NCBI GenBank assembly: GCA_021203205.1
Contig: JAJQBQ010000016.1
Span: forward strand, 51,658-115,657
DNA length: 64,000 nt
Direction: 5' to 3'
Source of the DNA: Lachnospiraceae bacterium
GTDB taxonomy: Bacteria > Bacillota > Clostridia > Lachnospirales > Lachnospiraceae
Positions 1-9,144 of this stretch are shown in pieces (within the stretch, counting starts at the first letter, position 1; every line of letters begins with the position of its first letter). Below the pieces are notes generated by a model. That model was not told the DNA's origin, did not search any database, and saw only the letters and a program-made list of their open reading frames with translations. The translations under genes were made by a program, and so were the position numbers.

Positions 1-30
1 GCCATGCATTGCCATGCGGTCATGCTTCTT

Positions 31-150
31 TCTGCGTGGTCACGTTTCCTTCTGCCTGGTCACGCTTCCTTCTGCGTGGTCACGTTTCCTTCTGCCTGGT
101 CACGCTTCCTTCTGCGTGGTCACGTTTCCTTCTGCCTGGTCACGCTTCAT
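31..150. repeat. 40-bp tandem repeat, three copies
   Basis: Three head-to-tail copies of a 40-bp unit. Each unit is two 20-bp halves (tctgcgtggtcacgtttcct and a form with C at positions 6 and 15). A degenerate half-unit lies at 11-30. The array contains the stop codon (140-142) of the neighbouring leftward gene, so the last codons of that protein are repeat-derived. Arrays like this change copy number by slippage; that it does so here is inference. Confidence 0.9.
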
Positions 151-2161
151 GCAATTCGCTTCTTCCGGAAACTTTCAAAACATCCGATGCTATAGGATAA
201 CATATCTCGTATTTCCCCGTATCCAGCCACACGGTCACCTGTGTCCCGTCCGAGAAAACCGTGCGCTGATGCTTCGGGTTCCCATCCGGGAATTCGTGCC
301 GCACCATCTCACACTTCGCCACTCGCTCCTGGAGCGCCGTCACCTGTGCGCAGCGGGCGATATCTTCGGCCAGCCTGCGCCTGGCCGCGCTGTCAAACGC
401 TCCATCCGTGTCCGGGTAGGCACCGTCGCGGTCCAGGTAAGGCGCACCGCCGTTGAGCAGAGCGTAAAGCATGTAGTCCTCGCCATCTGCGCGATTTTCG
501 CTGTCTCCACTGTCTTCGTTGTCTGCAGTTTTTTCATTGTCCGTTCTGTGTTCGTTATCCGCGTTGCCCTCCTGCCGATCCATGAACCACGGCAGAATCA
601 TGCAATCGTGGTACACCAGATTAAACAACGGCACCGGAATTCCTCTTCTGGGGCTGCCGGGCTTCTCCAGCATGAAATCATAGGGGCCGTAATGACAGAA
701 GACAAGCTCCCGCATGGCCCAGTCGCCGCACTCCTCGCTGCTGGGGAGAATGCCCTTCGAGGTCAGATAAGCGAAACAGGCTTCCCGGTACTCCAGACAT
801 TCCTTCCTTGTCATGCGGTGGTGCGGATGGGAGCACTCATCCGGCTCGTTGCAGGTGAAAACATCCAGGTAGGAAGCCTGCAGGCGGATGCCGTGGGAGA
901 GAACCTCCTCAAAATTGCGCTTCACATAGTACGGTGCCTGGGTGGCACAGAGATAATTCTGCCTGCCACCGGCCCACCGGGCCATCTCAAACACGCCGCC
1001 GTCCGCGTCGCGGACGGCATACTCCTGGTCGTAGCTCGCCGCGTCGGTATAATAATCCCGATACTGATCGTGCAGGCCAAACAGGTAGCCGCAATCCTGT
1101 ATGGTATCGGAGAGCTCTTTCAATCCCTCCCAGCCGCCGGCCTCCGGGCAGGCGGGAAGGTAATCCGGGTGCCGGTTATCATACCCCGGCGCTCCCCAGC
1201 CGTCCAGATGCAGGTAGAGCCTGCGAACCCCCATCTCATGGTAGCGGCGGATTTCCCGGCTGCGCGCCGAAAAAGGGATGAGAACATCATTCTTCTCCGG
1301 ATGTTCCGGGTCGTAAAATGCGGAATCCGGCGACACATGCGTCTTAATCCCCTTGTGGACAATGACCGAGCCGATCAGCTCATCCACCCGGGGATTGCGG
1401 GCCGCCTTCTCCCGCAGCGTAGTGAACAGCCCCGTCTCCCGGACGTAGCTGCGGTATATCTTGCAGAGATCATTGTAGTCACAATTTTCCTGAAACACAT
1501 AGCGCATGCATCTGCGGTAGGAAAGTTCTCCCAGACTCGGGAGGAAATACGGTTCCACGCGGGTATGCGGCCCTCCCGCCGGGTGATCGACTTCATAACC
1601 GGCATCCCAGGGTGTCTCGCAGATGGCGATGTAACCGTGACCGTCCTTCACCTGACCGAACCAGGGCATGTACGCGGCGGCGGAACAAAACTGACCGCCG
1701 AAAGGAAGTTTTCTGACTTCCTGCTCCCAGTCATCCGGAATCAGAACGCCCTGCTGAAGGGGAAGGGCCGTGTAAGAATGAACCGTATTTCCATTGCTAT
1801 CCCTGCCGGAAAAAGCACCCGGCCAGCGAACTTTCACAAATTTCGTCATCTCTTTGCCGGGGATCAGCTCGAAATGCACCGCATGCGTTGCATATTCCAC
1901 CCAGACATACGTTTCAACGGAGAAGTCCGACCACTCATAGCAGGAGAAAATTCCCTCCCCCACACCTCTCTTTTCATATCTATGCCGGCTTCGATCCGCG
2001 CCGGAAAACAAAAGTTCCCGGCCGTCTTTCCGGCAAATCGCCGGTGCCCCATCCGCCCCCTGCTCCCAGGTGTGCCCGGATGCGGAAATCGTATAAAGTG
2101 TTTTTTCACAGTCAAATCCCAGCTCCACGGTGTCGACCGACACCCGTAAATAATTTTCCAT
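140..2161 (-). CDS. Putative glycoside hydrolase (DUF5696-like, TIM-barrel)
   Basis: A 673-aa protein with an N-terminal beta-rich part and a central region that looks like a glycosidase barrel: LHLDGWGAPG near residue 318, FGLHDQYRDYY near 370, YLDVFTCNE near 433 and SSEECGDW near 476. The Asp and Glu of the last two are candidate catalytic acids (inference). There is no signal peptide, so it probably acts in the cytoplasm on imported oligosaccharides. The start follows a GAGGT box 8 nt upstream. Residues about 525-561 are a low-complexity insert rich in Asp, Asn and Glu with repeated DNE/ENRAD-type units. The stop lies inside the 40-bp repeat. Family assignment is from memory of DUF5696 proteins; substrate unknown. 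Confidence 0.7.
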   Translation of the reverse strand: MENYLRVSVDTVELGFDCEKTLYTISASGHTWEQGADGAPAICRKDGRELLFSGADRSRHRYEKRGVGEGIFSCYEWSDFSVETYVWVEYATHAVHFELIPGKEMTKFVKVRWPGAFSGRDSNGNTVHSYTALPLQQGVLIPDDWEQEVRKLPFGGQFCSAAAYMPWFGQVKDGHGYIAICETPWDAGYEVDHPAGGPHTRVEPYFLPSLGELSYRRCMRYVFQENCDYNDLCKIYRSYVRETGLFTTLREKAARNPRVDELIGSVIVHKGIKTHVSPDSAFYDPEHPEKNDVLIPFSARSREIRRYHEMGVRRLYLHLDGWGAPGYDNRHPDYLPACPEAGGWEGLKELSDTIQDCGYLFGLHDQYRDYYTDAASYDQEYAVRDADGGVFEMARWAGGRQNYLCATQAPYYVKRNFEEVLSHGIRLQASYLDVFTCNEPDECSHPHHRMTRKECLEYREACFAYLTSKGILPSSEECGDWAMRELVFCHYGPYDFMLEKPGSPRRGIPVPLFNLVYHDCMILPWFMDRQEGNADNEHRTDNEKTADNEDSGDSENRADGEDYMLYALLNGGAPYLDRDGAYPDTDGAFDSAARRRLAEDIARCAQVTALQERVAKCEMVRHEFPDGNPKHQRTVFSDGTQVTVWLDTGKYEICYPIASDVLKVSGRSELHEA

Positions 2162-2303
2162 AATTACCTCGTCTGCAAGTTATCACGTCTTTCGTTCGAA
2201 TATAATCCATCCAGCCATCGAACCGGAGTGAACCGGAACAGGTGGTCGCGCCGTCAAACAGTTCAGATTCCATGAGCGCCCATAATGCAAACTTTTTTGT
2301 CAT
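2112..2303 (-). other. Small ORF or stub of a Rossmann-type gene
   Basis: A 63-codon frame (MTKKFALWALMESELF...) follows a weak GAGGA box and runs into the start of the glycoside hydrolase gene. With one extra A in the A6 run the first codons would read MTKKVCIMGAHGI and then stop, which resembles the first beta-strand of a nucleotide-binding fold. It may therefore be a decayed N-terminal stub like the one at 2523-2654. This is weak; it may also be non-coding. Confidence 0.2.
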
Positions 2304-2522
2304 TCTGTTCGTCCTCTTTTTTGATAATCGAGCAGGACGATTGATTCCCTGCTCGCCCGCGTCGCGTCTGGCGTTAGCTTAAAAAAGTTCCCTGTGCGAC
2401 CCGCGTGGATAAAAATACCTGTGCAAACTGCAGCGCACAGTATAGCACAGGTCATTTTTATCTACAATCTTTTTTGCTCCATTTACGCGCTTTGACAATA
2501 AAACAAAAGTGCCTCGTTTCCG

Positions 2523-2654
2523 TTACGCCAGACGTTCCAGCGTGGTCTGAACTGTCCGGATGATTTCCTGTTCCGGCTGTTCTCCGATTACGGATGACCC
2601 CATGCCGATGATGCCAATCTTTTCCCCGCCGTGCGGTAAATTGCGATACTCCAC
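2523..2654 (-). pseudogene. Aldo/keto reductase N-terminal stub (43 codons)
   Basis: A GTG start with a GGGGGA box 8 nt upstream, 17 nt after the stop of the flavodoxin-AKR gene. The peptide begins VEYRNLPHGGEKIGIIGMGS, which is the usual N-terminus of Firmicute aldo/keto reductases (about 300 aa or more). It runs on as far as TTLERLA and meets TAA. The rest of the reductase, including the catalytic Asp, Tyr, Lys and His, is absent; the next 200 bp hold no in-frame continuation. This is a deletion remnant, probably once co-transcribed with the upstream reductase. Confidence 0.75.
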
Positions 2655-2671
2655 AAATAATTTCCCCCGTT

Positions 2672-4210
2672 TCAATACCAATCGTGCTTTTCATTCCGAT
2701 CCAAAGCGTTGATTTGTTCCATTTCCTCGTCCGTCAGTTCAAAGCCAAACAGGTCAAGATTTTCTCTGATATGCTCCGGATCGCTGGAGCCGGGAATTAC
2801 TACGACACCTTTTTGCAAATTCCAGCGCAGGATAACCTGAGCGGAGGAAACACCGTGAGCCTCAGCAATCGCGGAGATGGTCTCATCCCCCAGCAGCTCT
2901 GCTGTATGCCCGCGTCCGCCAAGCGGATACCAGCCCTGCACCACGATGCCAAGGGACTGGATATAGGGAATCACATCATTTTCCTGATAATAGGGATGAA
3001 TCTCATTCTGTACAAGTGCCGGGGTGATGTTCACCTGCGGCAGGAACTCCTCCAGTTCCTCCACATACCAGTTGGACAGGCCGATCGAATGCACTTTGCC
3101 GTCTGCGACAGCCTGCTCCAGCGCCAGGTATGCTTCCACGTCACCGTCTCCCGGATGGTGCAGGAGGATCATATCGATGTAATCCAGTCCCATGCGCTCC
3201 AGCGCCTCATCAATGGCTTCTGCGGCGTTGTCATACTGAGTGGGATAGAGCTTGGTGATCACGAATATTTCCTCCCGCGGCACATTCGAATCCCGGATGG
3301 CCTGCCCCACAGCGGCCTCGTTGCCGTACATATATGCGGTATCAATCAGTCTGCCTCCCGCTTCCAGCAGCGCCGCGATGGAAACGGCACATTCCTCATC
3401 TGTCAGGCTGTACGTGCCAAGTCCCATAATTGGCATTTCATAACCGCTGTTCAGCAATACGGTCTTTGTTTCAAAATCGAACTCACCCACGTTACGAACC
3501 TCACTCTCCGGTAATTCCAAACTTTCCACCCATTCAGCCACGTCGCTTTCCGTTGCATCTCCGGAGAATCGCTGGCCTTCCATCCATGTGACCGTATCGG
3601 CGCAAAGATCATGAAGATCCTCGGCACTGGATCCAATGCCGCTGCTGTGGGAGGTACAGAATGGAATAATCGTTACATCGAATTCAGAAAAATCATAACT
3701 TTCCAAAAAGGTGCTGATGATCCGTGGCGCCTGCCCGTGCCAGATGGGATAACCGAGGAAAATCACATCGTACTGTTCGATATTTTCCACGCTGCCGGAA
3801 ATTGCAGGACGGGCAGAAGAATCGGCCTGCTCCTGGTCGGCACGTCCACCGGTATAATATGCCAGATCCTCTTCCGTATATGGATCCTCCGGTACAATTT
3901 CGTAACTGTCTGCTCCGGTTTCCTCTGCGATCCAACCGGCGATCTGCTCGGTTGTTCCGGTGCAGGAGAACCAGGCAACCAGGATTTTGCTGCCGGAGGA
4001 TATGCTGTCGGAATCCGCCGGTTCGTCCTCTGCTTCTTCCGATATGTCTGCTTCTGTTCCGTCTTCTTCTTCTTCAGTTTCTGACTGGCTTTCTGTAACC
4101 GAAACATTGCTGATTTCAGAATCGGACGTTGATTCTGCTCTCTCAGAGCTACAGGCTGTCATCATGGAAATCATGCAAAGTATAAGAGTCAATGCGATAA
4201 AATGCTTCAC
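2672..4210 (-). CDS. Lipoprotein fusing flavodoxin and aldo/keto reductase
   Basis: A 512-aa protein. Residues 1-20 are a lipoprotein signal with lipobox MTAC, so it should be anchored outside the membrane. An acidic Ser/Glu linker follows to about residue 75. Residues about 76-240 form a flavodoxin-like FMN domain (ILVAWFSCTGTTEQIA phosphate loop, FLGYPIWHG). Residues about 250-512 form a complete aldo/keto reductase with the tetrad visible: Asp and Tyr in DTAYMYGNE, Lys in ITKLYP, His in LLHHPGDG. GTG start with GGGAGGAGG upstream. Fusion of an FMN carrier to an NADPH-type reductase in a secreted lipoprotein suggests an extracytoplasmic redox enzyme; its electron source and substrate are unknown. 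Confidence 0.85.
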   Translation of the reverse strand: MKHFIALTLILCMISMMTACSSERAESTSDSEISNVSVTESQSETEEEEDGTEADISEEAEDEPADSDSISSGSKILVAWFSCTGTTEQIAGWIAEETGADSYEIVPEDPYTEEDLAYYTGGRADQEQADSSARPAISGSVENIEQYDVIFLGYPIWHGQAPRIISTFLESYDFSEFDVTIIPFCTSHSSGIGSSAEDLHDLCADTVTWMEGQRFSGDATESDVAEWVESLELPESEVRNVGEFDFETKTVLLNSGYEMPIMGLGTYSLTDEECAVSIAALLEAGGRLIDTAYMYGNEAAVGQAIRDSNVPREEIFVITKLYPTQYDNAAEAIDEALERMGLDYIDMILLHHPGDGDVEAYLALEQAVADGKVHSIGLSNWYVEELEEFLPQVNITPALVQNEIHPYYQENDVIPYIQSLGIVVQGWYPLGGRGHTAELLGDETISAIAEAHGVSSAQVILRWNLQKGVVVIPGSSDPEHIRENLDLFGFELTDEEMEQINALDRNEKHDWY

Positions 4211-4490
4211 GGTATCCCTCCTCCCGTAATCTATTGTCTGATCAGTTTCAAATGAATGTGGAGCTTCTCTGTGTCATCAATATTTTAAATGGATGAAAGG
4301 ATAATAGCAAATACTTAGTTTCTATTTCTGGATATTCCGAATGAGAATATCTTGTTGCGCCCGATAACCATAACCCGATAACCCATAAGATATGCAGCTG
4401 AAAGATTTTCTCACACTCTCCGCATGAGTTTCTCCTGTCCAGTACGGTTTGGCTCCTCCACATGAGTCAACAGTTTTTACAATGGGATAA
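4211..4490. other. Intergenic gap, no gene recognised
   Basis: The stretch between the lipoprotein start and the MATE terminator. A leftward 71-codon frame (4248-4463) has no family resemblance. A short direct repeat, CGATAACC-ATAAC-CCGATAACC, lies near 4360-4385. No convincing -35/-10 pair was found for the lipoprotein gene. Confidence 0.4.
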
Positions 4491-4531
4491 AAAAACACCA
4501 TCCGGCTGCATATCAGCTGAATGGTGTTTTT
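4491..4531 (-). terminator. Rho-independent terminator after MATE gene
   Basis: Arms aaaaacaccat (4491-4501) and atggtgttttt (4521-4531) with a small inner ctg/cag stem. The A/T flanks make it functional in both directions. It lies 52 bp beyond the stop of the leftward MATE gene. Confidence 0.8.
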
Positions 4532-4582
4532 GTCTTTACTCTGTCCGCAGAGCAGTTACCGGATCAGATACAGGTTTGATGA

Positions 4583-5947
4583 TCATTGGGCAGTTCCTTT
4601 CCCATCCAATTCCTTTAAGATACCTCTTGTCAATATAAATGCCAGAAAAAAAGCCAGAATATCAGAGACCGGTTGCGACAGCTGCAGGCCGCGCAGGCCG
4701 AACATGAGCGGCAGCACCGCCAGAACCGGGATCAGAAAAAGCCCCTGTCTGGCGCAGGAGATGACCGATGCCCGGACTCCATACCCGATCGACTGGGAGA
4801 GCATGTTACACATAGTGTAATACCCCCAGAGCGGCATGGTGACCAGCTGTGCCCGCAGCGCAAACGTGCCGATGGCGATGACCTCCGCGTCATCCCTGCG
4901 GAAAAGCTCGATAATGTGCCCGGAAAGCAGGAGAGAGACTCCGCACAGGATCAAAAGCGCAATGGTCGCCACCTTCACGCAAAACCAGAATGCTTTTTTT
5001 ACGCGGTCATATTTCCCGGCTCCAAAATTGAAGGCGCAGACCGGCTGAAACCCCTGGCCAAAGCCGACGATTACCGAATTGATGAACATCGTATAGCGGG
5101 AAACGATGGACATGGCCGCAACGGCGGCATCCCCGTACTGACCGGCAATGGAATTCAGCATGACAGAGGAAATGCTGGCGATCCCCTGCCTTGCGAGTGA
5201 CGGGACTCCGGTATAAAGGATCCTCCCATACATCCGCGCCGTCGGCCGGTAATTTCGCGGTGTGATGTGGATCGCATCCTTATGTGTATTACACATAAAA
5301 AGAAGAATGCAGAAGCTGACAAACTGGGAAAATCCGGTCGCCGCGCCGGCACCGGCTGTCCCCATTCCAAAACCGAAGATCAGGATCGGGTCAAGAACCA
5401 TATTCAAAATGCCGCCGGTCGTGATTCCAACCATGGCATAGGTGGCGAGCCCCTGAAAGCGCAGGAGATTGTTCATAATAAAGGAACACATCATAAACGG
5501 AGCTGCCAGAAAAATATAGTGAGCGTAATCCATGGCATAAGGCGCGATCGTCTCCGTGGAACCCAGCAGCATGACAATGTTCTTCATCTGTGTCGCACCG
5601 AGCAGTGCCACCGCACAGCCAAGGGCCAGCCCTGTGAACCAGGCAACGGATGCGTAGCGCTTCGCTTCCTCCTCTTTTCCCTGCCCCAGGAGTCTGGAAA
5701 TATTATTGCCCGCGCCCATGCCGATCATGAAGGAAAACGCCTGGATCAGAGCCATCGCCGAATAGATGATTCCCACCGCTCCGGAGGCCGAGGTCCCCAG
5801 CTGGCTCACGAAAAACGTATCTGCCATGTTATAGACGGATGTAATCAGCATGGATATAATTGTCGGCACAGCAAGCTTCGGTATCACTGCTTCCACCGGG
5901 GAATTCAGCATCTCTTCATTGCGAGATACAGCACTTTTCTCTTTCAT
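4583..5947 (-). CDS. MATE family multidrug efflux transporter
   Basis: A 454-aa integral membrane protein with about 12 hydrophobic segments. It begins after a short cytoplasmic tail with the MATE signature region (AVPTIISMLITSVYNMADTF, residues about 26-45), and the second half repeats the fold (LARQGIASISSVMLN). Such proteins export cationic drugs or metabolites using Na+ or H+ gradients. Length matches the family. It has its own promoter and a possible operator just upstream and a terminator downstream, so it is a single-gene unit. Confidence 0.92.
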   Translation of the reverse strand: MKEKSAVSRNEEMLNSPVEAVIPKLAVPTIISMLITSVYNMADTFFVSQLGTSASGAVGIIYSAMALIQAFSFMIGMGAGNNISRLLGQGKEEEAKRYASVAWFTGLALGCAVALLGATQMKNIVMLLGSTETIAPYAMDYAHYIFLAAPFMMCSFIMNNLLRFQGLATYAMVGITTGGILNMVLDPILIFGFGMGTAGAGAATGFSQFVSFCILLFMCNTHKDAIHITPRNYRPTARMYGRILYTGVPSLARQGIASISSVMLNSIAGQYGDAAVAAMSIVSRYTMFINSVIVGFGQGFQPVCAFNFGAGKYDRVKKAFWFCVKVATIALLILCGVSLLLSGHIIELFRRDDAEVIAIGTFALRAQLVTMPLWGYYTMCNMLSQSIGYGVRASVISCARQGLFLIPVLAVLPLMFGLRGLQLSQPVSDILAFFLAFILTRGILKELDGKGTAQ

Positions 5948-5965
5948 AACAAAACGATCCTCTTA

Positions 5966-5986
5966 ATGTAAATTTGGAAACTACAT
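5966..5986 (-). promoter_or_regulatory. Candidate operator for MATE gene
   Basis: Imperfect 21-bp palindrome with perfect ATGTA/TACAT ends and TTT-GG-AAA centre. It overlaps the last bases of the -10 box and the likely transcription start, a typical repressor position. MarR- or TetR-type control of MATE pumps is common, but no regulator gene is adjacent. Confidence 0.45.
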
Positions 5987-6013
5987 TATAGTTCCGCGGG
6001 ATTGTAAATTCAA
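5985..6013 (-). promoter_or_regulatory. Promoter of MATE gene
   Basis: TTGAAT (6008-6013 on the complement), 17-bp spacer, TATAAT (5985-5990). Good sigma-A match; the start codon is about 40 bp downstream. Confidence 0.75.
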
Positions 6014-6048
6014 TGCCTTTGCAATTCCTTTCGCAAAAAATCTTTTCC

Positions 6049-9000
6049 TTACAAGCTCTCCATAATGTTTATCAAATCCTGATACGTTTTCACATCGTGA
6101 TAAACCACATCTGCCGTAGACAACTCATTGAACAGCTTTTTCGCACAGCTGATTTTCGCCTGCTCAATGGGCTTCAGGTTCAGTGTCTCCATCGTGCCTT
6201 TTGTCTCAGCAATGAAGAAGATGTGTTTGACTGTTCCCTTGTTAAATGCAATCGCCCAGTCAGGAGAGTAATTGCCCACAGGAGTCGGAATCGAGAAGCC
6301 CTTCGGCAGCTTCGCGTATACACATACTTCATCCGCCAAATCCATATCCTCAGCGAACCTGCGCTCCACGCTCTGACCGTCCTTCGCATAACCATCTGCA
6401 AAGACATAATCCTGCACGTTCTTCCTTGCACGATACGCACGGGAGAAATCGCTGTTCTTCTCCGCTGTGAAGATTCCACTGTCATAGGTACCGTCTGTCT
6501 GGTTGTAGGTTATCTGCTCCACAATCACGGTTGCCTTCTGCTCATTGATGAGGCGAATCGCCTTTGTGATAAATTCCTCCGGATTGTTTTTGAACATAGC
6601 GAAGGTAGTCGGTCTGATACCGGAGAGGATTCTTGCCACTGAGCGTCTGGTCAGCTTTGCACCCTCAGCGATTTTACCAACAAGGTCATACGGAACCAAA
6701 CTGCCCTGGGAGCGTTCCAGCGTGTATGTATGGCTCTTTTCTGCAACAAAGCTATTCAAGCCTTTCAGTTCCTCTGCTTTTATGTCTTCTTCCTGTGTGC
6801 CGGTTGTCACCGTATACTGAAGCTTTGCCACAAACATCTTATCGTCAATGTGAGCTATTGCCTTACGAATCAGCTCCTCACTGTCGAATTCCACGGTATA
6901 GGCATACTTGTGATTGATATAGTTCCAGAGTGCCTGGAATTCCTTCTTGTAAAAATTGTCGTTCAGTGCATTCTCCTGAATCTTCGTCTCGTGGCCGTTC
7001 CGTATCATATCATCAAGGGCATGTTCATCGAAAATGCTCTGAATCAGTGCGTGAACGCCATCAGATATATCTTTGCAGCTTTCCGGCACAGGCGCAAGCA
7101 CTCCGTTCGCCAGGTCCGCACGATAACTGTCGGTAACATGTTCATCCTTGTCAATGTATTCATTCATAACGAGATAGCAGTAAATGTCACGTCCCTGCTT
7201 ATCCGAAACAGTCACTTCGTTGCCACCGATAACAATGGTTTTTCCGCTGAAATATTCCGGCGTCGCTTTAGTCGGGCGCTCGTACAAATCATCTTTGATG
7301 CCGCGCTGCAGGTCGGAAACGAAATCCTTATACCCATCAGACGCAATTACTGTCAGCTGATTAATCTGCTGCACCTGGCTTCCAAGCATATCAAGATCCA
7401 TGCGGTCACCGCTCTGGTTTACGCAAAGGCGTAAGCCCCTGCCCACTTCCTGACGCTTCTGTACAGGCGAACTGCCTCCATGCTTCAATGTACAAATCTG
7501 AAAAACATTCGGGTTGTCCCATCCTTCACGGAGCGCGGAGTGGGAGAAGATAAACCGTACAGGGCTATCAAAGGAAAGCAGTTTCTCCTTATCCTTCAAA
7601 ATCAGGTCATATGCTGAAATATCGTCACTTTCATCACTGCCGCGCTTTGTAGTGCTATCAACTTTACGTCCCTTCTTATCAATGCTGAAGTATCCGGCAT
7701 GAGTCTTGTGTACATCAATGCCCCGCAGGTACTGCTCATACGGGGTATTGAAAAGGGTAAGATATTCGTTCAGAATATCCGTGTATTCCTGCTCGAAAAT
7801 GTCTCCATATTCGGAGTTGATTTCATTTCCGTCCTTATCATATTTACGGTACTTCGCCACTTCATCAATAAAGAACAACGACAGCACTTTGATGCCGCGA
7901 TTAAAAAGCTCTTTTTCCTTTTCAAAATGGGAGCGTATGGTCTCTCGAATCTGCACCCGGCGAAGGTCAGACTCAGACACATCACCGACCACCTCTCCAG
8001 CGTGAATGATTTCTCCGTTGGTAAAAGAAACCGCTCCTCTGATCGGATCAATCTCACTGATACGGTAACCGCGATACTGCTCCATATTCTTTGACAGGGC
8101 AAAAAGATCATCATCTACGGCAAGCAAACGGGTCTCCCTGTTGATGGACTTGTTATATCCGATTTCAAACTCAATACGGGCCATCGGCGGCTTCTTTGGA
8201 GAGATAATAATGCTCTCCAAAAAGAGATATTTGTCCGTACCGCGCAGGTTTTTGATGTCAAATCCCTTAACCTCAATGCGCTTCACCAACCGCTTGTTAT
8301 AAGCATCCAGCGCATCCAGAACATACACCAAGTCATGATGCTGCTTATGTGTAGCAGAATAGTTCAGGCAGAAAAGGGGATTGAATCTGACAAGTGCCGT
8401 CTGCGTAGCGGTGCCACCCATTTTCTGCGGCTCGTCCATAATAAGTATAGGATGGTTCGCAGCGATTACATCCATCGGCTTGCGGGAACCAAATTCGTCT
8501 CGCTCGCTGTTTATGATACGCGCCGAGTTGTTTTTGGTGCCCTCCTTCATAGTGTTGAACGCCTGAATGTTGATAATCATCACCTGTATATCTGCACTCT
8601 GGCTGAAATTATCAATCTCCGCCAGATTTTTAGAATCGTATACAAAAAACCGTGCTTTCTTGCCGTAGTATTCCATGAAGTGGTCTTCCATGGTTTGAAA
8701 GCTTTTTCGCACACCTTCACGGATAGCAATGCTCGGCACAACAACGATAAATTTGCTCCAGCCGTACTGTTTGTTCAGTTCAAATATAGTCTTGATGTAT
8801 ACATAGGTCTTGCCGGTTCCGGTTTCCATCTCCACGTCAAGAGAGCAGGCTCCCAGTCCGCCGGTTACCACTGTGTTTGACAGGTTGATATTGTTCCGAG
8901 CCTGAATCCTGCGGATATTATCAAGAAGCCGGCCGTAATCCAACTCAATCCTTGCATTTGCAAAGCCCATATATAATTCTTCATCAGAAACATTCCAGTT

Positions 9001-9144
9001 CGTTATGTCACGTTTAATTTCAACATCCCGGAGATAAGTAAAGCGGTCATTATACGGCTGACCGGCAAACACGCCGACCACGCTCTCCACAGCCTCTGTC
9101 TGATAGGGCTGAATTGTGTATTTAAACTTCATATCAGCCATCAC
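6049..9144 (-). CDS. res: Type III restriction endonuclease, Res subunit
   Basis: A 1031-aa SF2 helicase-nuclease. Walker A is ETGTGKT near residue 108, motif II is DEPQ near 236, and motif VI lies in QEVGRGLRL. A C-terminal PD-(D/E)XK nuclease has SPDW near 960 and AETKG near 977. Length and motif order fit type III Res proteins, which work only in complex with Mod. Its start overlaps the mod stop by 4 nt, so translation should be coupled to mod; when mod is out of frame, Res output would probably fall as well. Last gene of the operon. Confidence 0.93.
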   Translation of the reverse strand: MMADMKFKYTIQPYQTEAVESVVGVFAGQPYNDRFTYLRDVEIKRDITNWNVSDEELYMGFANARIELDYGRLLDNIRRIQARNNINLSNTVVTGGLGACSLDVEMETGTGKTYVYIKTIFELNKQYGWSKFIVVVPSIAIREGVRKSFQTMEDHFMEYYGKKARFFVYDSKNLAEIDNFSQSADIQVMIINIQAFNTMKEGTKNNSARIINSERDEFGSRKPMDVIAANHPILIMDEPQKMGGTATQTALVRFNPLFCLNYSATHKQHHDLVYVLDALDAYNKRLVKRIEVKGFDIKNLRGTDKYLFLESIIISPKKPPMARIEFEIGYNKSINRETRLLAVDDDLFALSKNMEQYRGYRISEIDPIRGAVSFTNGEIIHAGEVVGDVSESDLRRVQIRETIRSHFEKEKELFNRGIKVLSLFFIDEVAKYRKYDKDGNEINSEYGDIFEQEYTDILNEYLTLFNTPYEQYLRGIDVHKTHAGYFSIDKKGRKVDSTTKRGSDESDDISAYDLILKDKEKLLSFDSPVRFIFSHSALREGWDNPNVFQICTLKHGGSSPVQKRQEVGRGLRLCVNQSGDRMDLDMLGSQVQQINQLTVIASDGYKDFVSDLQRGIKDDLYERPTKATPEYFSGKTIVIGGNEVTVSDKQGRDIYCYLVMNEYIDKDEHVTDSYRADLANGVLAPVPESCKDISDGVHALIQSIFDEHALDDMIRNGHETKIQENALNDNFYKKEFQALWNYINHKYAYTVEFDSEELIRKAIAHIDDKMFVAKLQYTVTTGTQEEDIKAEELKGLNSFVAEKSHTYTLERSQGSLVPYDLVGKIAEGAKLTRRSVARILSGIRPTTFAMFKNNPEEFITKAIRLINEQKATVIVEQITYNQTDGTYDSGIFTAEKNSDFSRAYRARKNVQDYVFADGYAKDGQSVERRFAEDMDLADEVCVYAKLPKGFSIPTPVGNYSPDWAIAFNKGTVKHIFFIAETKGTMETLNLKPIEQAKISCAKKLFNELSTADVVYHDVKTYQDLINIMESL

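Noticed and set aside
14..2149. A 711-codon rightward open frame over the glycoside hydrolase
   Set aside because: It is antisense to a protein with clear enzyme motifs, has no RBS, and arises from strand-symmetric codon composition and a stop-free tandem repeat.
4248..4463. 71-codon leftward ORF upstream of the lipoprotein
   Set aside because: No RBS, no recognisable motif, and odd composition.
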